Positions 1-11,900 are shown, numbered from the stretch's first letter. The stretch is DNA of 64,000 nt from Neoechinorhynchus agilis (GCA_051530055.1 CM121341.1:15066001-15130000); one strand, 5' to 3'. Program-made: numbers and translations. The notes: generated by a model from the sequence alone, not told the origin.

Positions 1-111
1 GAAAACAACACAAGCTGCAAACATTTGTACCGACGTTGTTCAAAAATGTTCTAGAATAACCGAGTGAATAGATAAAAGAAAGTATTGAAGCGACTTACAC
101 CAATCGGAAAA

Positions 112-462
112 ATGAAAATCTTTCTCACTTTTGTTGCTCTTCTCTCCGTGGTTGCGGCCGTTCAGAAACGAGGGGTTTACGAGGCAGCTTCACCCTCCGA
201 ACTCACAACGTTCGTCCGTGAGGTGGCGTGGGCAATGACCTCGAGAACTTGTGGAGTAGAGATCGCTAATCTTCCACCGACTCTTAAGAACGAACAGACT
301 CTTGCTATTCACTTCAAAGTTACCAGACCAGTCATCGCAGACATGGTTTATGAAATGGAAGTCGACGTTGAACCAGCGAGATTTGTTCTCCTAAGTCTAA
401 CGTACGTTAATCCACAGCTTTACAAAGTCGTGGATGCGTCATGTCCTAAAGGATCGCAATGA
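112..462 (+). CDS. small secreted protein, cystatin-like size
   Basis: A 116-residue open frame starting at the ATG at 112. An in-frame TTG upstream at 85 is not a credible start. Residues 1-16 (MKIFLTFVALLSVVAA) form a clear cleavable signal peptide. The mature chain of about 100 residues has only two cysteines, near residues 47 and 111, which could form one disulfide. It alternates hydrophobic and charged stretches that would suit a single alpha/beta fold. Size, secretion and the late cysteine resemble cystatin-fold proteins, but I do not see the QxVxG inhibitory motif, so the family is not assigned. No intron is needed. Stop TGA at 460-462. Confidence 0.65.
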   Translation: MKIFLTFVALLSVVAAVQKRGVYEAASPSELTTFVREVAWAMTSRTCGVEIANLPPTLKNEQTLAIHFKVTRPVIADMVYEMEVDVEPARFVLLSLTYVNPQLYKVVDASCPKGSQ

Positions 463-756
463 ATCAGAAGATGTAAAAGTGACTAGTTTGAATATGCCAT
501 AGATTAGTATTTATCGCTTAAACATAAATTTTATTCGTTACTTGGGAGCGGTGAATGGAAAGATTAACACTGGTTCTATTGCAAAATTTAACAAGCTGCA
601 TAATATAAATTTTGTGAATTACCATTGGAAAACAAACGCGTTTACGACTAATTTTGTACGGCTTCGTTCCATCGTTAAAAGCTATATACTATTCTCTGAA
701 GATCCCAGTACATTTGAAATTATGAAAAAGCCAATCTGCGAACAAAATACATAGTA

Positions 757-869
757 CCCTTCCTCGGCTTTTTGGCATGAAGCCACACCGATCTTTTACA
801 TCAGAGATTTCTTATGTTGTCTGATGTAAGAGATCCGCGTGGCTTCATGTCAAAGAGCCGAGGAAGGGA
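757..869. repeat. imperfect 50-bp inverted repeat (hairpin)
   Basis: Left arm 757-805 and right arm 820-869 are near-perfect reverse complements (CCCTTCCTCGGCTTTTTGGC and its partner, then GAAGCCAC/GTGGCTTC), separated by 14 nt. The RNA of either strand would fold into one long hairpin. It looks like a foldback or MITE-type element; no convincing target-site duplication is seen. The rest of 463-890 has no supported gene. Confidence 0.75.
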
Positions 870-1029
870 TGTAATAATATGAATCAATAGAACCGGCCTG
901 CCAGTAACCGTGAAAAAGGCCACACATAGATAGATACTGAAAAGTTATCAGCTGGCCAGACTTCAAAAATGGAAAAAAAATCAATTGGCCCAGAATTAAA
1001 AATCAAAACAGGCAGAGTTTGTACATTCG

Positions 1030-1370
1030 GTAGTTGTGCCGAGGTGGTCAAGTGGACTAATGCTCCTGATCCAAGTCAGGATCAAAGTGTTCGAATCGGT
1101 TACCGCCGATGACGCACAACCAAAGTAGACGAAATACCGATGATGGGAGGAAACACTGATGAGTCCCGCCTCCTCCGAAGGTATCTGAGGATCCGGAGGG
1201 ATGTACAAAGCTTATAACCGTATGGTTCAGAGTACTAAGTGATTTTATGCGCTTTCCTGAACCAGATCGATGGGCTGTTTGCCAAAGGAAAATTATAAGC
1301 TGTGAAACAGGCCCACACATAGATAAATACTCAAAGGTTACTGGTTTGCCAGACTTCAAAATATATAGAA
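1030..1370 (+). mobile_element. tRNA-derived SINE
   Basis: The head at about 1030-1105 resembles a tRNA-Leu(CAA): A-box-like TGCCGAGGTGGTCAAG, an anticodon arm TCCTGA/TCAGGA around CAA, B-box-like GTTCGAATCGG, and acceptor ends GGTAGTT/GGTTACC that pair with wobbles. A non-tRNA body follows to about 1370. A second copy of the body lies at 46110-46320, sharing the block from ACAACCAAAG to the CGGTTGGCTGT-like end. The last 70 bp (CACACATAGATA... to CCAGACTTCAAAA) also occur upstream at about 898-972. The tRNA head plus dispersed copies define a SINE. The tRNA part is too degraded to be a working tRNA gene. Confidence 0.6.
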
Positions 1371-1393
1371 TGTTTAAAAGCGCTACATCAGGT

Positions 1394-2405
1394 TGTAGTT
1401 CAACTCAAAAAACCAACGCGCTCTGTTTTCTAGTTGTACTCCATGCAACATGCGTGCATATCGATTGGTGGACCTCTGACGTACTCGCCACACAGCTCCC
1501 CCAAGAGGCTCCGCTAAGTCTTCCGTGGCCGTCCTCGCTTGCGTGGTATGTCGGCTTCGACTGTGGAGGAAGGGTCACAATGCGCGGGTTTCAGCCTGTC
1601 TATCGCAATCGTTTCGTTGCGTCCTCTATAATCAATCGTGAAATATTTTTCACCTGCTTCGATTACTCTGTAGGGTCCTCTGTATGCTGGCAGCAGCGGT
1701 CCTCCGATCTGCTCACTCCTGACGAACACATGGCGTGCGATCTTAAGGGCTTTTGGGACGTAGGTCGAGATATTTCCATGTCGTGACGTCGGTACAGAGA
1801 CTAACGAACGGATCCGATCGCGCAAACTTTCGAGTTGGTTTCCTAGATTGGCTCGTGTCGGTGTAGGGCTAACGAAATCGCTGGGAACTCTAATTGGGCT
1901 CCCGTAGACTCGTTCAGCGGATGACGTCCCAAAATCGGATTTAGGCGATGTCCTCGTGCCCAGCAGGACCCACGGCAGCTCGTCATACCAATTGGCACAT
2001 TTGAGACGGGCTTTTAAGGACGTTTTCAGGTGCCGGTGCATCCTTTCGACCATACCGTTGGACTGTGGATGATAAGCTGTCGTGTGATGTAATTTGGTGC
2101 CAAATAGGGTCGACATGTCGGTCCATATTTTGGAGGTGAATTGCGCTCCCCTATCTGAGGTGATATCCGTCGGAACCCCGAATCGCGAAATCCAATTGCT
2201 GACCAAAGCTCGCGCACGTGAAAGTGTGTCGTTTTTTGAAAGTGGAATCGCTTCTGGCCAACGCGTGAACCGATCTATTATCGTCAACAAGCGTCGGGGT
2301 CACCAATGTAGTTCAACTCAAAAAACCAACGCGCTCTGTTTTCTAGTTGTACTCCACGATCCATGCGTGCATATCGATTGGTGGAGCTCTGACGTACTAG
2401 CCACA
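1394..2405 (-). mobile_element. incomplete Ty3/gypsy LTR retrotransposon with 99-bp LTRs
   Basis: Two direct repeats of 99 bp (1394-1492 and 2307-2405) begin TG and end CA, and differ at 6 positions, so the insertion is fairly young. The whole unit is flanked by a 4-bp target duplication AGGT (1390-1393 and 2406-2409). Read on the minus strand, TTGGTGACCCCGACG follows the first LTR at once; it resembles the tRNA-Trp-type primer site known from CsRn1-like Ty3/gypsy elements. The only protein part seen is an integrase core (1514-2290) with FTRWPEAIPL, ending in a basic tail beside the second LTR. At about 1.0 kb the element is far short of full length and cannot be autonomous. Confidence 0.85.
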
Positions 2406-3040
2406 AGGTTCAAAAAACCATGAGTTTACGTCATGTGTTTCAGTGTTACTGTTCAAACGTTGGGGTCGATTAGTTTTTGGGCGTGTTCCGATCACCTCAA
2501 CATAATAAATTTAGACAAGCAAATCATAAGCAGTTCACTTTAGCTTACGAGAGTTCGAACTGATTAATTGATAAGCTTAAAATTATTATCTCTAATAAAT
2601 CTGAATGTGTGAAGTTTAACAAAAACACTTATTATCGGTCATAGAAACTCCGGCGAATAACAAGCATTAGATAGACGAGAAAACTTCCCATCGACATGTC
2701 TTACATTCACATGAGCGATTTTTAGCTCTTGCTAGTCGATTACATTTACTCTGTGTATAAACGTAAACTCGCATAGCTGATAACATTTCGTTTGGCACAG
2801 CTAATCGATTTCATGGATCAGAAAAACGCATAAAATCACTATTCATGAACTCGTAAAATTCTTTCTTCATTATAGCGCAGAATCAAAAAGTTTTGCAATC
2901 CTCGTTCGCTGCGATCAATTGAACGAACATTTTGAGCTTTGTGGCGTAGTACGTTTCTTGATTTCGCTGTCTTTTCCTATTTCTCTAATAACGTTTTTAC
3001 GTACTTCAAAACCGAGCTTTTTAAACGATTTCCAGATAAA
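2406..3040. other. intergenic, no gene seen
   Basis: AT-rich sequence between the LTR element and NMD3. I see no coding frame with homology and no repeat. The last bases (TTTCCAG at 3029-3035) form a 3' splice acceptor six bases before the NMD3 ATG, as at many genes in this window. Confidence 0.5.
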
Positions 3041-5448
3041 ATGTCCAAATCAACAGAAGAGCTGATGTAAGTGTTTTTTTCGGGACAGTTTGAAAGTTTA
3101 ATCGTTTTTAGGTCATGCTGTGTTTGTCAGGCCGTAGTTCCAGTGAATGCTTTCAACACTTGTCTCAAATGCCTCCAGCATTCTATCGATATTACCGAAG
3201 GCATTGTAAAGAAGACTCAGTTGTACCAATGCTCGAAATGTGAACGGTTCCTGCAACCCCCTAATACATGGATTGATGCAGCTCTTGAATCTCCACGGCT
3301 TCTCGGAATATGCCTAAAACGATTACCTGGCTTGTCAAAAGTCCGTCTTGTGGATGCCAAATTTGTGTGGACGGAACCTCATTCACGTCGGCTGAACGTC
3401 CGTTTAGTTGTCCAAAAACAGGTTTGCGTGTAAAATCGATCTGAACTTAATTTTCGTCTAGGTTCTTGAAAAGGAAGTTCTTGAACAGCCTTTCATCGTC
3501 GAGTGAGCCATTGGTTGTTCATTAGAATTGGAGCAATTCTTGTGCAATTTTTTACTTTTTAATTTTGTCGATTTCGCAAAATCACCACTAAGCTCGCCGC
3601 CGGTAGTTTCCATCCTCCTAGGAAAGTCTTAGTTTAATGGTCGCTTCTCTCATTCGACGGCCCAATTCGTCAAATAGTTTAAAATTCAAATCCCCTAATG
3701 TGAATCTAAGATGTTTAGAGAATGGAATGAAGAAACAAGATGCACTCTTGCACTTGTATCTTCATTAAAAAGGCACAAGTTGCAATCTTGAGAACGAATG
3801 TCATGTATTTTTGCTTAAATCGAAGACAACAGCTGAATAAGTAGCGCTTGAACAATTAAGCAAAATCTGAAAAGACTAAAAAACCCCAGCAAAGATAGAA
3901 GATACAATTTTTTGATTAACAAAACTCACATTGGCGATTCATTAATGTCCAAATATTGTTTTCTAGTCCCTGCAGATTTGATGCTTTTTTGAGGAGTTTA
4001 AAAGTCAAGTCTAATAATTTTAATACCGTCGATTGATTAAAAGCAAATTTTCCTTCGGTTTTAATTAAAAACAATGTCGTTTTAAAATGCAGATTATTCG
4101 ACGAAAAATACTTTTTGGCAATAAACTTGTATCTTGATTGAAAAGCCAATGCATATACTATAATTAATCAAATTTGCGATGAATGTCAGAGATTTGAAGC
4201 CAAAGATTATTGGAAATCATGCGTTCAAATTCGACAGAAAGTACTCCTGAAGTTCCTTATTTCAGTCCCTCTGCCATCAACTTCATTTTGTAGGACATTG
4301 AACACAAAAAGACTCTCCTATACTTGGAACAGGTGATACTCAAGAACGGTCTTCATTCAACAGCTACTCAAATCAAGCCATGCTCTTCAAATGGAATTGA
4401 TTTTTACTTCCAGGCAGATTCTCTGGCTCGGAAATTTCATCAGTTCGTCTCAATTCGCGTTCCGTGCAAATCAACGAGCTCAAAGAGCTTGATTAGTCAC
4501 GATGTTCATAGTAATATTTTCAATTACAAGTACATTTACTCAGTGGAGATTGTTCCGATTTGCAAAGTAATTGAATTTTCCTTCTTGGCCACATGCATTT
4601 CTTTTAAACGTTTTTAAAAGGACTCTGTAATTTGCCTTCCTCCACAGTTGATGTCAAGATTCGGCAATTCAATGGGACCGATTTGTATTTGCTACAGGGT
4701 CACTCGTCTAATTCATTTGATCGATCCAAACACAATGAAAAGTCAGTCTTTTTCGATTGCTTCTCGTTTATCCCCTTACTCCGATTACGGATAGCATGTC
4801 AACTATCGGCCACAGATTACTTCCGATGCCCATTTCTCCCATTTTGCAATATCCGTCAATTAAAACAATATACCGTCACTGAGGTTGAGTTCGATCGTGA
4901 TCCTTTGACCAATGGATCAATGAAGCAGGCGGATGTATGGCTGGTCAAGGACTCTTCTGACGCTAATGAATGTATTCCTATTCACTGCAGGACACATTTG
5001 GGAGCTTGGCTTAAAGTAGACAGCCATGCCCTCGGTTATGATTTGCAGAACATGAACTTCAATGATGATAATCTCGCGACATTCGATTCTTCGGATCTCC
5101 CCGACGTTGTAAGCGTTTCCCCTTAAATGAGGATATATTCATAAAAGTTTTTTAGATTCTCGTCAAAAAGGTGTATCCGAACCGTCAACGCCATAAACGG
5201 AATAGAAGATGGAAACTCAAGAGAATCGAGGACGGCACTCAGGAGGACGAAGGTGATCTCAATGATTTTATGGACGACATTGAACAGGATTCCGAATTAA
5301 GACAGGACGTCACTGTTTATCGAGCAGGTTCGCCGGAGTTTCTTTTGCGAAAAAATGCTGTTTTCGCTATTCTTTTATAGACGAGACGGGTACATTCAAC
5401 GAACTTGAAATTGGGGAAATGCTTCAGGATTTGGAGATTTGTGATTGA
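3041..5448 (+). CDS. NMD3: 60S ribosomal export protein NMD3
   Basis: Adaptor that links the nuclear 60S subunit to the CRM1/XPO1 exportin. Nine exons: 3041-3066, 3112-3421, 3462-3503, 4154-4240, 4294-4566, 4621-4741, 4795-5108, 5156-5327 and 5381-5448 give about 470 aa (human 503). Family signatures in order: the N-terminal zinc-binding CxxC pairs (CCVC, CLKC, CSKC, CDEC), then WTEPHSRRL, HDVHSN, SVEIVPICK, LIHLIDPNTMK, HCRTHLGAWL, a basic KRNRRWKL segment and the C-terminal EIGEMLQDLEI. Seven introns are GT-AG. The intron at 3504-4153 is not: protein homology fixes the junction as FIVE|YTIINQICDEC, no GT or AG fits the phase, and the ends are inverted repeats (CATTGG near 3509 and CCAATG near 4146). 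The ATG follows a TTTCCAG acceptor by 5 nt. Confidence 0.93.
3504..4153 (+). other. non-canonical intron of NMD3 with inverted-repeat ends
   Basis: A 650-nt insert between the codons of NMD3 FIVE and YTII. The left end reads TGAGCCATTGGTTGTTCATT and the right end ATTGAAAAGCCAATGCA. Reverse-complementing the right end gives CATTGGCTTTTCAAT, matching CATTGGTTGTTCATT at 12 of 15 positions. A single T is shared by both boundaries. The interior at about 3543-3693 is homologous to the non-canonical SSU72 intron at about 49681-49876. Confidence 0.7.
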
Positions 5449-5734
5449 ATTTCAGCATTTAATTAGCGCTATAGAGCATTTGTTTTGTTTTCGCGTTTTT
5501 TTTCAAACAGTGAAAGCCACTAGGATGCAAACACATCAGACGGGAAAACAATTCCTGTTTTGCTTCTTACGCATACCTCTCATAAACTTTTAGAGACGAG
5601 AGGTGTGAGAGCGAAAACATCTTCTAATTTATACGTTGTTAAAACGGGTGTTTTATTATTATAATTTTTCCCCACGAGAAAGGAAGGAAAAATAGAGTTT
5701 TTATTAAATTGCTTCTAGATAAAACGACCCCCGT

Positions 5735-8148
5735 ATGCCATCGCCAAAATCATCGACGAACGCGTCGTCCTTCTACACTTGCCTATCGAACGGGTCGTCG
5801 AACGGTGAGCCGAAAGGACTGCACAAGGCTTCTTGTTTGAAAGAATTGAACGAACTAGTAGTGCCGAACGAATCCTGTTGCAAGATCTCAAGAACTAACT
5901 GTCTTCTAGCAGTTCGTAAGATCTTCGGTTCAGCTAACCGTGCGCTCGCGGAAGGTGATGAAGAAAATGCATACGTTTTGTTTATGAGAATGGTTTATTT
6001 GTATAAAGAAAGGATCCTTAAAAATAGCGATGGAATCAATGCCGATGACTCTTTTTTGTCCGATGTATCGCAAATGTCACGGGAAGCCATCGAGAAGGCG
6101 AACGAACTTTCCAATCGGTTACAAGAAAGATATGGAAGGAAACGAAATGCATCGCAATCACTGGGATTATCTCAACCCCCGGATATCTCGGTGCACCACA
6201 AATTCGCAAGACCAATCAAGTCGTCGATCGATGACAACGAAGAAACGAGGGAAGAAAAATGGATTGACTCCAAGGAGCTCAATTTACTATTGACCAGGGA
6301 TCCAAAGACGGTTATGCTTATCCAAGTACGAACCGCCAAGGAGGTAGCTGATTCTACGTTTTCCGCTTCCCATGGAAATGTAATTTGTGTTGATTTGGAT
6401 ACTCTCAGTAAAGCGGGAACGGAGAAACCATCGTTTAAGCAATTATGCGATATGATCTTATGGGTCGCAGTAGACGCTTGGGTAGACGGCCAATCCAATG
6501 AGCTTTAGATTATCCTTTTCCATTTCAAAAACCCTTTCATAGTTTACCTAACTTTGTTTAAACGTATTTTGCTTTCATTTCAGCGATTGTGTTTTAAAAA
6601 TTCTGCCACTACACCGAGTTCAATGATGTCATTCTTTCCATTTCCATTAGCATCTTTTCCTTTCGTACGCGTATACTTGCGACGAATAGACGATCGTGAG
6701 CGGCGAGTTATTGAGTCCAACATTCGAAAGTTCCAGCATTTGGTCATCTTGGAGAGTTCAGATCCTACAAAGTCGAGCGAAATTGTTCGCTCTACCATTC
6801 TACATCGGCTACCTCCAAAGGTAGGTCTTTTGCAGCGAGTTCCTCGAATTCTTCGTGGAGGCTTTCTCGAGTATCATATATCATTCCCGTACAAATGCAT
6901 AGGAAGACCACCATTGGCATTCAAAGTCACTAATGGGGAAACGACAGAAATACCAAAGTTCCCAACTGTTGAACAAAACGAAGATTTCGACGCTGATCAG
7001 AGTTTTTCAAATGTAGAAAACAGGATCTTATCATCGATATCGCCACCCACTCGACCAGCTCGTAACCGGAATAGCAGTTCAATTCCGGCTCCTGTCGGAA
7101 TTCCGAATTATGGGAACACGTGTTTCCTCAACAGTGCAGTTCAATGCTTAGCTAGCGTAAAGCCAATATGTGAATACTTCTTGTCCGGTGAGTATTTGAG
7201 CGATCTTCGTACCTCAAACGAATTAAAGAGTAACGGAAATCTGAGCAAATTATTTGCGGAATTATTAGCTCACATTCGACCCCACTACGATTTTCCAGTT
7301 CGCCGGACCAGGAGTGACATTACCCTTCGTTTTCGAAACCTTGTAGCTGAATTGTTTCCCGCTTATGGAAGTGGGGACCAAGAGGATGCATTTGAGGTAC
7401 TTTTGGTGCTCGTGAATGGTTTCCACGCTGAATTGAACAAGGCAACAAAGGCAAAGAGACCTGAACTTACGGACGCGATTCGGGCGAATCCAATGAAGAT
7501 GTGGTCGTACCAGCATGGCAGTGATGATTCCTTTATCGTGAATTGTCTTTATGGACTCATTGAATACACCAAGGCTCACTGACTGGCTTTCCGTGGAGTT
7601 AGTGAGTTTTGGGTGCGTATACTACGACATGCTCTGAGTGTCAAAACAAGATAGTCTCCTATGAAATTTTTGCCAATTTAACACTGCAAATCCAGAATAT
7701 GTCAAATTTGAAGGAATGCTTGGAAAAGAGTTTTGGTGAAGAGGAAATGGAAGTGGCATGCTCTCAATGTAAGCAGACTACAAGGGCAACCAGAAACCAG
7801 CGGCTTCATTCACTTCCTCCCGTGCTTCTTATCCTCCTTAGTCGTTACTGCGTGAACGACGGACACTTGTTCAAAATCAACCATTTAATTTATTTTTCGA
7901 CTGACATGTTGATCGTTCCGGGACATCTGATCGTCAACAACAGACCGGCCACTTATCAACTCGTGTCTGTATGCAATCACTCAGGATTCCTTTTCGGTGG
8001 ACATTACACCGCTAACTGCCGACAGCCAGACGGAACCTGGTACCTCTGTAACGACTCTAACGTAGTTCGAGTTAATCCGAACTCAGTCGTTACCAGTGGG
8101 GCGTATGCACTCGTTTATAGGGCAAAGTTTGATAGCGATGATAACTGA
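5735..8148 (+). CDS. USP8: USP8-type ubiquitin carboxyl-terminal hydrolase
   Basis: Cysteine protease that removes ubiquitin, in USP8/UBPY from endosomal cargo and ESCRT partners. Exons 5735-6407, 6651-7567 and 7621-8148 total exactly 706 codons. The N-terminal helical USP8 domain lies at about residues 35-140 (ENAYVLFMRMVYLY). A rhodanese-like segment starts near residue 184 (VMLIQVRTAKE). The USP core starts near residue 375. The catalytic Cys box GNTCFLNSAVQC puts Cys at about 382; the His box GGHYTAN puts His at about 658; YLCNDSNV supplies the third residue. Zinc CxxC pairs are CSEC and CSQC. The first intron (GTAAAG..TTAG, 243 nt) is my best fit. The second (7568-7620, 53 nt) lacks GT-AG and has pairing ends. 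The ATG lies 15 nt after TTCTAG. Length 705 aa, shorter than human (1118). Confidence 0.88.
7568..7620 (+). other. 53-nt non-canonical intron of USP8 with pairing ends
   Basis: Homology fixes GLIEY|TTTCSEC, matching the spacing of the USP GLxxSxxxCxxC segment, so these 53 nt must be removed; they contain an in-frame TGA. The intron starts ACCAAGG and ends GTGCGTAT. CTCACTGACT (7575-7584) pairs with AGTTAGTGAG (7597-7606) with one wobble. TAC or TAT occurs at both boundaries, so the exact cut is uncertain by a few bases. Confidence 0.65.
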
Positions 8149-8969
8149 TGTCAATGACTTTAAAGTCAGCAGTGAATGGCTATATTTGTGAATTTACCGC
8201 TTATCGAAAAATCACTAGACTTTATAGACGCGTTTCGGTGAACTTTGAGTATTTATATGAAGACAACTTTTTTGCAGTTAAAACATTCGTTTCGAAAATT
8301 ACATCATAAAATCAATTTATGTGCTCTACCACGCATTTAGTCAGTATTTACGATAATTTTTTCTACACGCATTGACGGCTAAATCCTTTGGCCGATTTGC
8401 CCAATTTGGCTTTAATATACAAACGAATTTAATTGGAAGTTATTGACAATCTTGAGAAATCACAAGCCTCTTGTGTCAATGACAGAATTAATCGATTAGA
8501 AAAAAATACAGTGCGAATAGCTAGCGTAACATTTTATGAATAAGAGGAAATGTTTCGAACTGAATCAAAGTTCTTGGGATTGTTTGACTTTGATGCCCTC
8601 AGCTCGAAAGTGAACGTTTTGTTCGTGCGTTACCTAAAATTCATCATCGCACACTTTGCAATCAGGCTTAATATATTAGGTGTTTTCTGCAAAATACCCA
8701 AATTAAAATATACGTCCACATTTTTATGCGAGTTTTTGTATCTTAGACTATTTAGCATCAAGATATCTTCGAAAGTCGGACATTTGTTTTAATAAAGATT
8801 ATCGTTAGCATGTTTTTGATTTCGCTGGACAATCATAGTGAAGAAATCTGAAGATGAAAGGGCAAAATTTTATGACACCCGGTATGCGATTTCCGCATCT
8901 TACCCCCAACAAAATGAGAAGGACTAGTTGCACTTTGAATTTGCTGGCGGAACACATAATTATATGAAT
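8149..8969. other. convergent intergenic region, nothing recognised
   Basis: AT-rich sequence between the converging 3' ends of USP8 and the Tudor gene. Short open frames such as the one at 8550-8792 show no homology and are low in complexity. No repeat was noticed. Confidence 0.5.
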
Positions 8970-11900
8970 TTAGGCTTCAAGATTAAGACGACATAAGATG
9001 CCACTTAGAACATCATCGACCTCTTTAGATAATCTTGTGGACAATGGCGCATCCTTTTCGACAGCAACAGGTGGACCCAGTTTTACAAGAATGTTGCTTT
9101 TGATATCGAAAACCTTCCAGTCCAAAGCTGGACAGATGTCTGCATCCATTAGTTTTCCTGTGCTTTCATCGAACCGGAAAACAAGACCGTTCGAATCATC
9201 GACGCATACTTTAACAATTTGATCGTCATCGTGTTGGTTATTAGCGACTAGTTCAATCAGGTCGTTCATTGCCCTCAGAAAAAGTCCATGGTTGTTGTTC
9301 ATTGAAGAAATAGCGATTTTCTCCAACAACTTGATGGATCTCTCTCTATGGATTATTCTGGTTGGACGACTTAAGCACTTGCGAATCACTCTAAAAGACC
9401 GTTCATCGACGCTTACATTTTCGTTATATAGTAAAGAACACAAATTGGGTTTGATGATCTTTTTCGTAACAATCACGGTTCCTTCTATACTACAAGTGCA
9501 ACAATCTTCAGTCTCAAAGAGCTTGATTCGATCTTCGGAATCCGAGTGAAAAGTACAACTCACGGGCAATTCAAAACTTTGACTACAATTTGCTTTAATA
9601 GACATTTCCGGTAATACGGCTTCTTCTGGCATCATTAAAGATATCCTCTCAATATTATCAAATACCTTGCCACACATATCGATAGCACAATATCTATTAT
9701 TGTTCATAGACACTGCCCGAATCCAGATATTTTTCACTCTAACTAAATACTCCTTTCCAACTTCAGGTCTAATGTCCTCACTTAAATCATCCGGCCGATG
9801 GAATTCATGATTCGAAAATGAAGTTAACATAACACTATCTGAAGATTGATGGGTGCAAACAACCCATTCGCCTGGGAACATCACAGGTCTGCTCCTTTTT
9901 TTGGTCCACCTCATACTTCCCCCATCTGAATCGATGAGATATGGAGAATATGAATTAAGAAATCTGATATTCGTAATTCGTTGCAGAAGATGAGCTCTTA
10001 TCCACGTGTCCATTCGCTTCACCTCAGGATATCTTGCGAACCCACAAAGATACGCCAAACGAGGTATCTTCCATATTTCTTGATCTACTATCCTTCCCAG
10101 TGAATTAAGATTAACTCTCTTTAAAAGATATCCTTCGTCTACAAGTAAGACGTTAAAGTAGTCTTTTTCGGGTAGCTCGGTTTGAACCAAACCACGCCCT
10201 CTAGCCCGTCCCATTAAATAGACAATACATGTGGAGCCATAAACCTGGGAAGCTTTCTTAAAATCGCAAAGTATTTCTTGACGATCCACAAGTTCGCCCA
10301 AACGCTTCTTAAGATTGTCATCGCGATCGAGCTGAACATAGAAGAAATCAGGACGCATAACCGCGTGCATTGTTCCGTGAAATTCCCCCTGATGTGGAAC
10401 CACTTGAGGTGGTGTAGCTTTGTGACGATACTCAATAAATAAACCGGCCATCAGGAGTTCAGGATCGAGGTCACTCGATGACTCTATAAATCTGTTATTG
10501 CAATTTCCACTAAAAATTCGTTCTCTGTGTTGGCAGACAAAGATATGAGCATTCAGGTCATTGAATGAATTGCTGGGTAGTAGGAACCGGTGCTGAAAAA
10601 CCTCTATATTTCCCTTATCTAACGATTTAACCTTGAGATCGCCTTCTTTGGTAAATGTTATCAAATTGAATCTTAACTTATTATTCCCCTCAGTTGGTGG
10701 TGATCTATTACTTGCTTGGAAGATATTCAAGGGATGAACACGACAAACGTATCCTTCACATGAAGAAACATCCCTACGTCCACTGGCGGATTTTGCTCGC
10801 TGTGGGCGTAACCTCGGTCGTGTTGTTTCGTCTTCCTCATAAAGTGAGTTTCGTTGAAATCTATGATGTGGATGATCGTTTGAACGTCGGTGAGGCGGAG
10901 GTGTTCTGAACCGAACTCGGTTTTGATTAGGTGCTCGGTGTGAATGCGGCCTTTGCTGCTGAATAGGCGGAGAACCCATTCCTCTCTTAGGAAAACCTCC
11001 ACCGGATCTCCTGCGATATTCGCTTTCGTTCGCTTGATCGTAGTAGCCGCTATGGGGACGTCTATTCAGCTCATTGCACTGATCTCTTATAAGCAACAAG
11101 AGATTCACACTTTGGGTATAGCTTGTGAAATCGTGCTGATCGGCAAATCTAGGCAATACATGTTCTCGCCACGGAACTTTAAACAGTTCCAGTGACAATA
11201 ATTGGCGGCATGTATCAGTGGCACCTCTTAATTTAGCATTGAAAACGCAAAATTCGGTGATATCCTTAAACTTTTTGGCAATAGTTATATCGCCTCGAGA
11301 GTAATCTTCAAATCCATCCAAACAACAAGCGATTGCCTGAGCTGAATCATTCTGAAACATCTTCGGACAATAAAACACATTCTCGTGGCGAACATTGATC
11401 TTTCTACCAAAATCAACTAATTTAACCTCCACTTCATTATTTCTCCGTTTCGATAGAATGGTCGCTCGACGGTACGAATCAAAAGACCTTACAACGACGG
11501 CCATGGACGGCATTATATCTTGCCATGAAACAACGGAGTTATTTGCCCTGTTTTGGAAATAATCCTGTATCTCCCGCTGATAAGTGTCATTAGTTTCGAA
11601 CTTGCTCAACATCCAAACGTAGAATTCATCCACGTCCACACAGCAACAGACGTATATCATCTCCATTGTGTTCAGATTTAACTCCAGTGTTGGTTGTCTG
11701 AACTTTGGAAGTTCTGTTGCTAATAAGGCTCTGTTCGAAATGACTGGTGTTGTCGAGGTTTGTGGAGGAATTAGAATGTCTCGTTGAGGATATCGAGGGA
11801 ATGAAAGTAGATGAGGTTCGAGCAGTGTAAGAACGTCCGTCTCCATTTCATCATTAGTAACGACTAGTCGAACATCATAAGTTTGATTAGCTTGTTCAAA

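Noticed and set aside
1150-1200. Hammerhead-ribozyme-like core CTGATGAG ... CGAAGGTAT in the SINE body
   Set aside because: CTGATGA is present and ATACC/GGTAT could form one stem, but stem II does not pair, the conserved GAAA is GAAG, and the second SINE copy lacks the core. Chance or ancient decay.
1247-1786. 179-codon plus-strand frame overlapping SINE and LTR element
   Set aside because: It crosses element boundaries and is antisense to the integrase; no homology.
3504-4153. Ordinary GT-AG intron using GTGAGC at 3503 and AG at 4144-4145
   Set aside because: These sites look plausible, but the join gives the wrong phase and a TAA stop four residues downstream, losing the INQICDEC zinc-binding segment.
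7265-7579. Antisense frame in USP8 and similar antisense frames in the Tudor gene (9292-9549, 10694-11195)
   Set aside because: Shadows of strongly coding sense frames.
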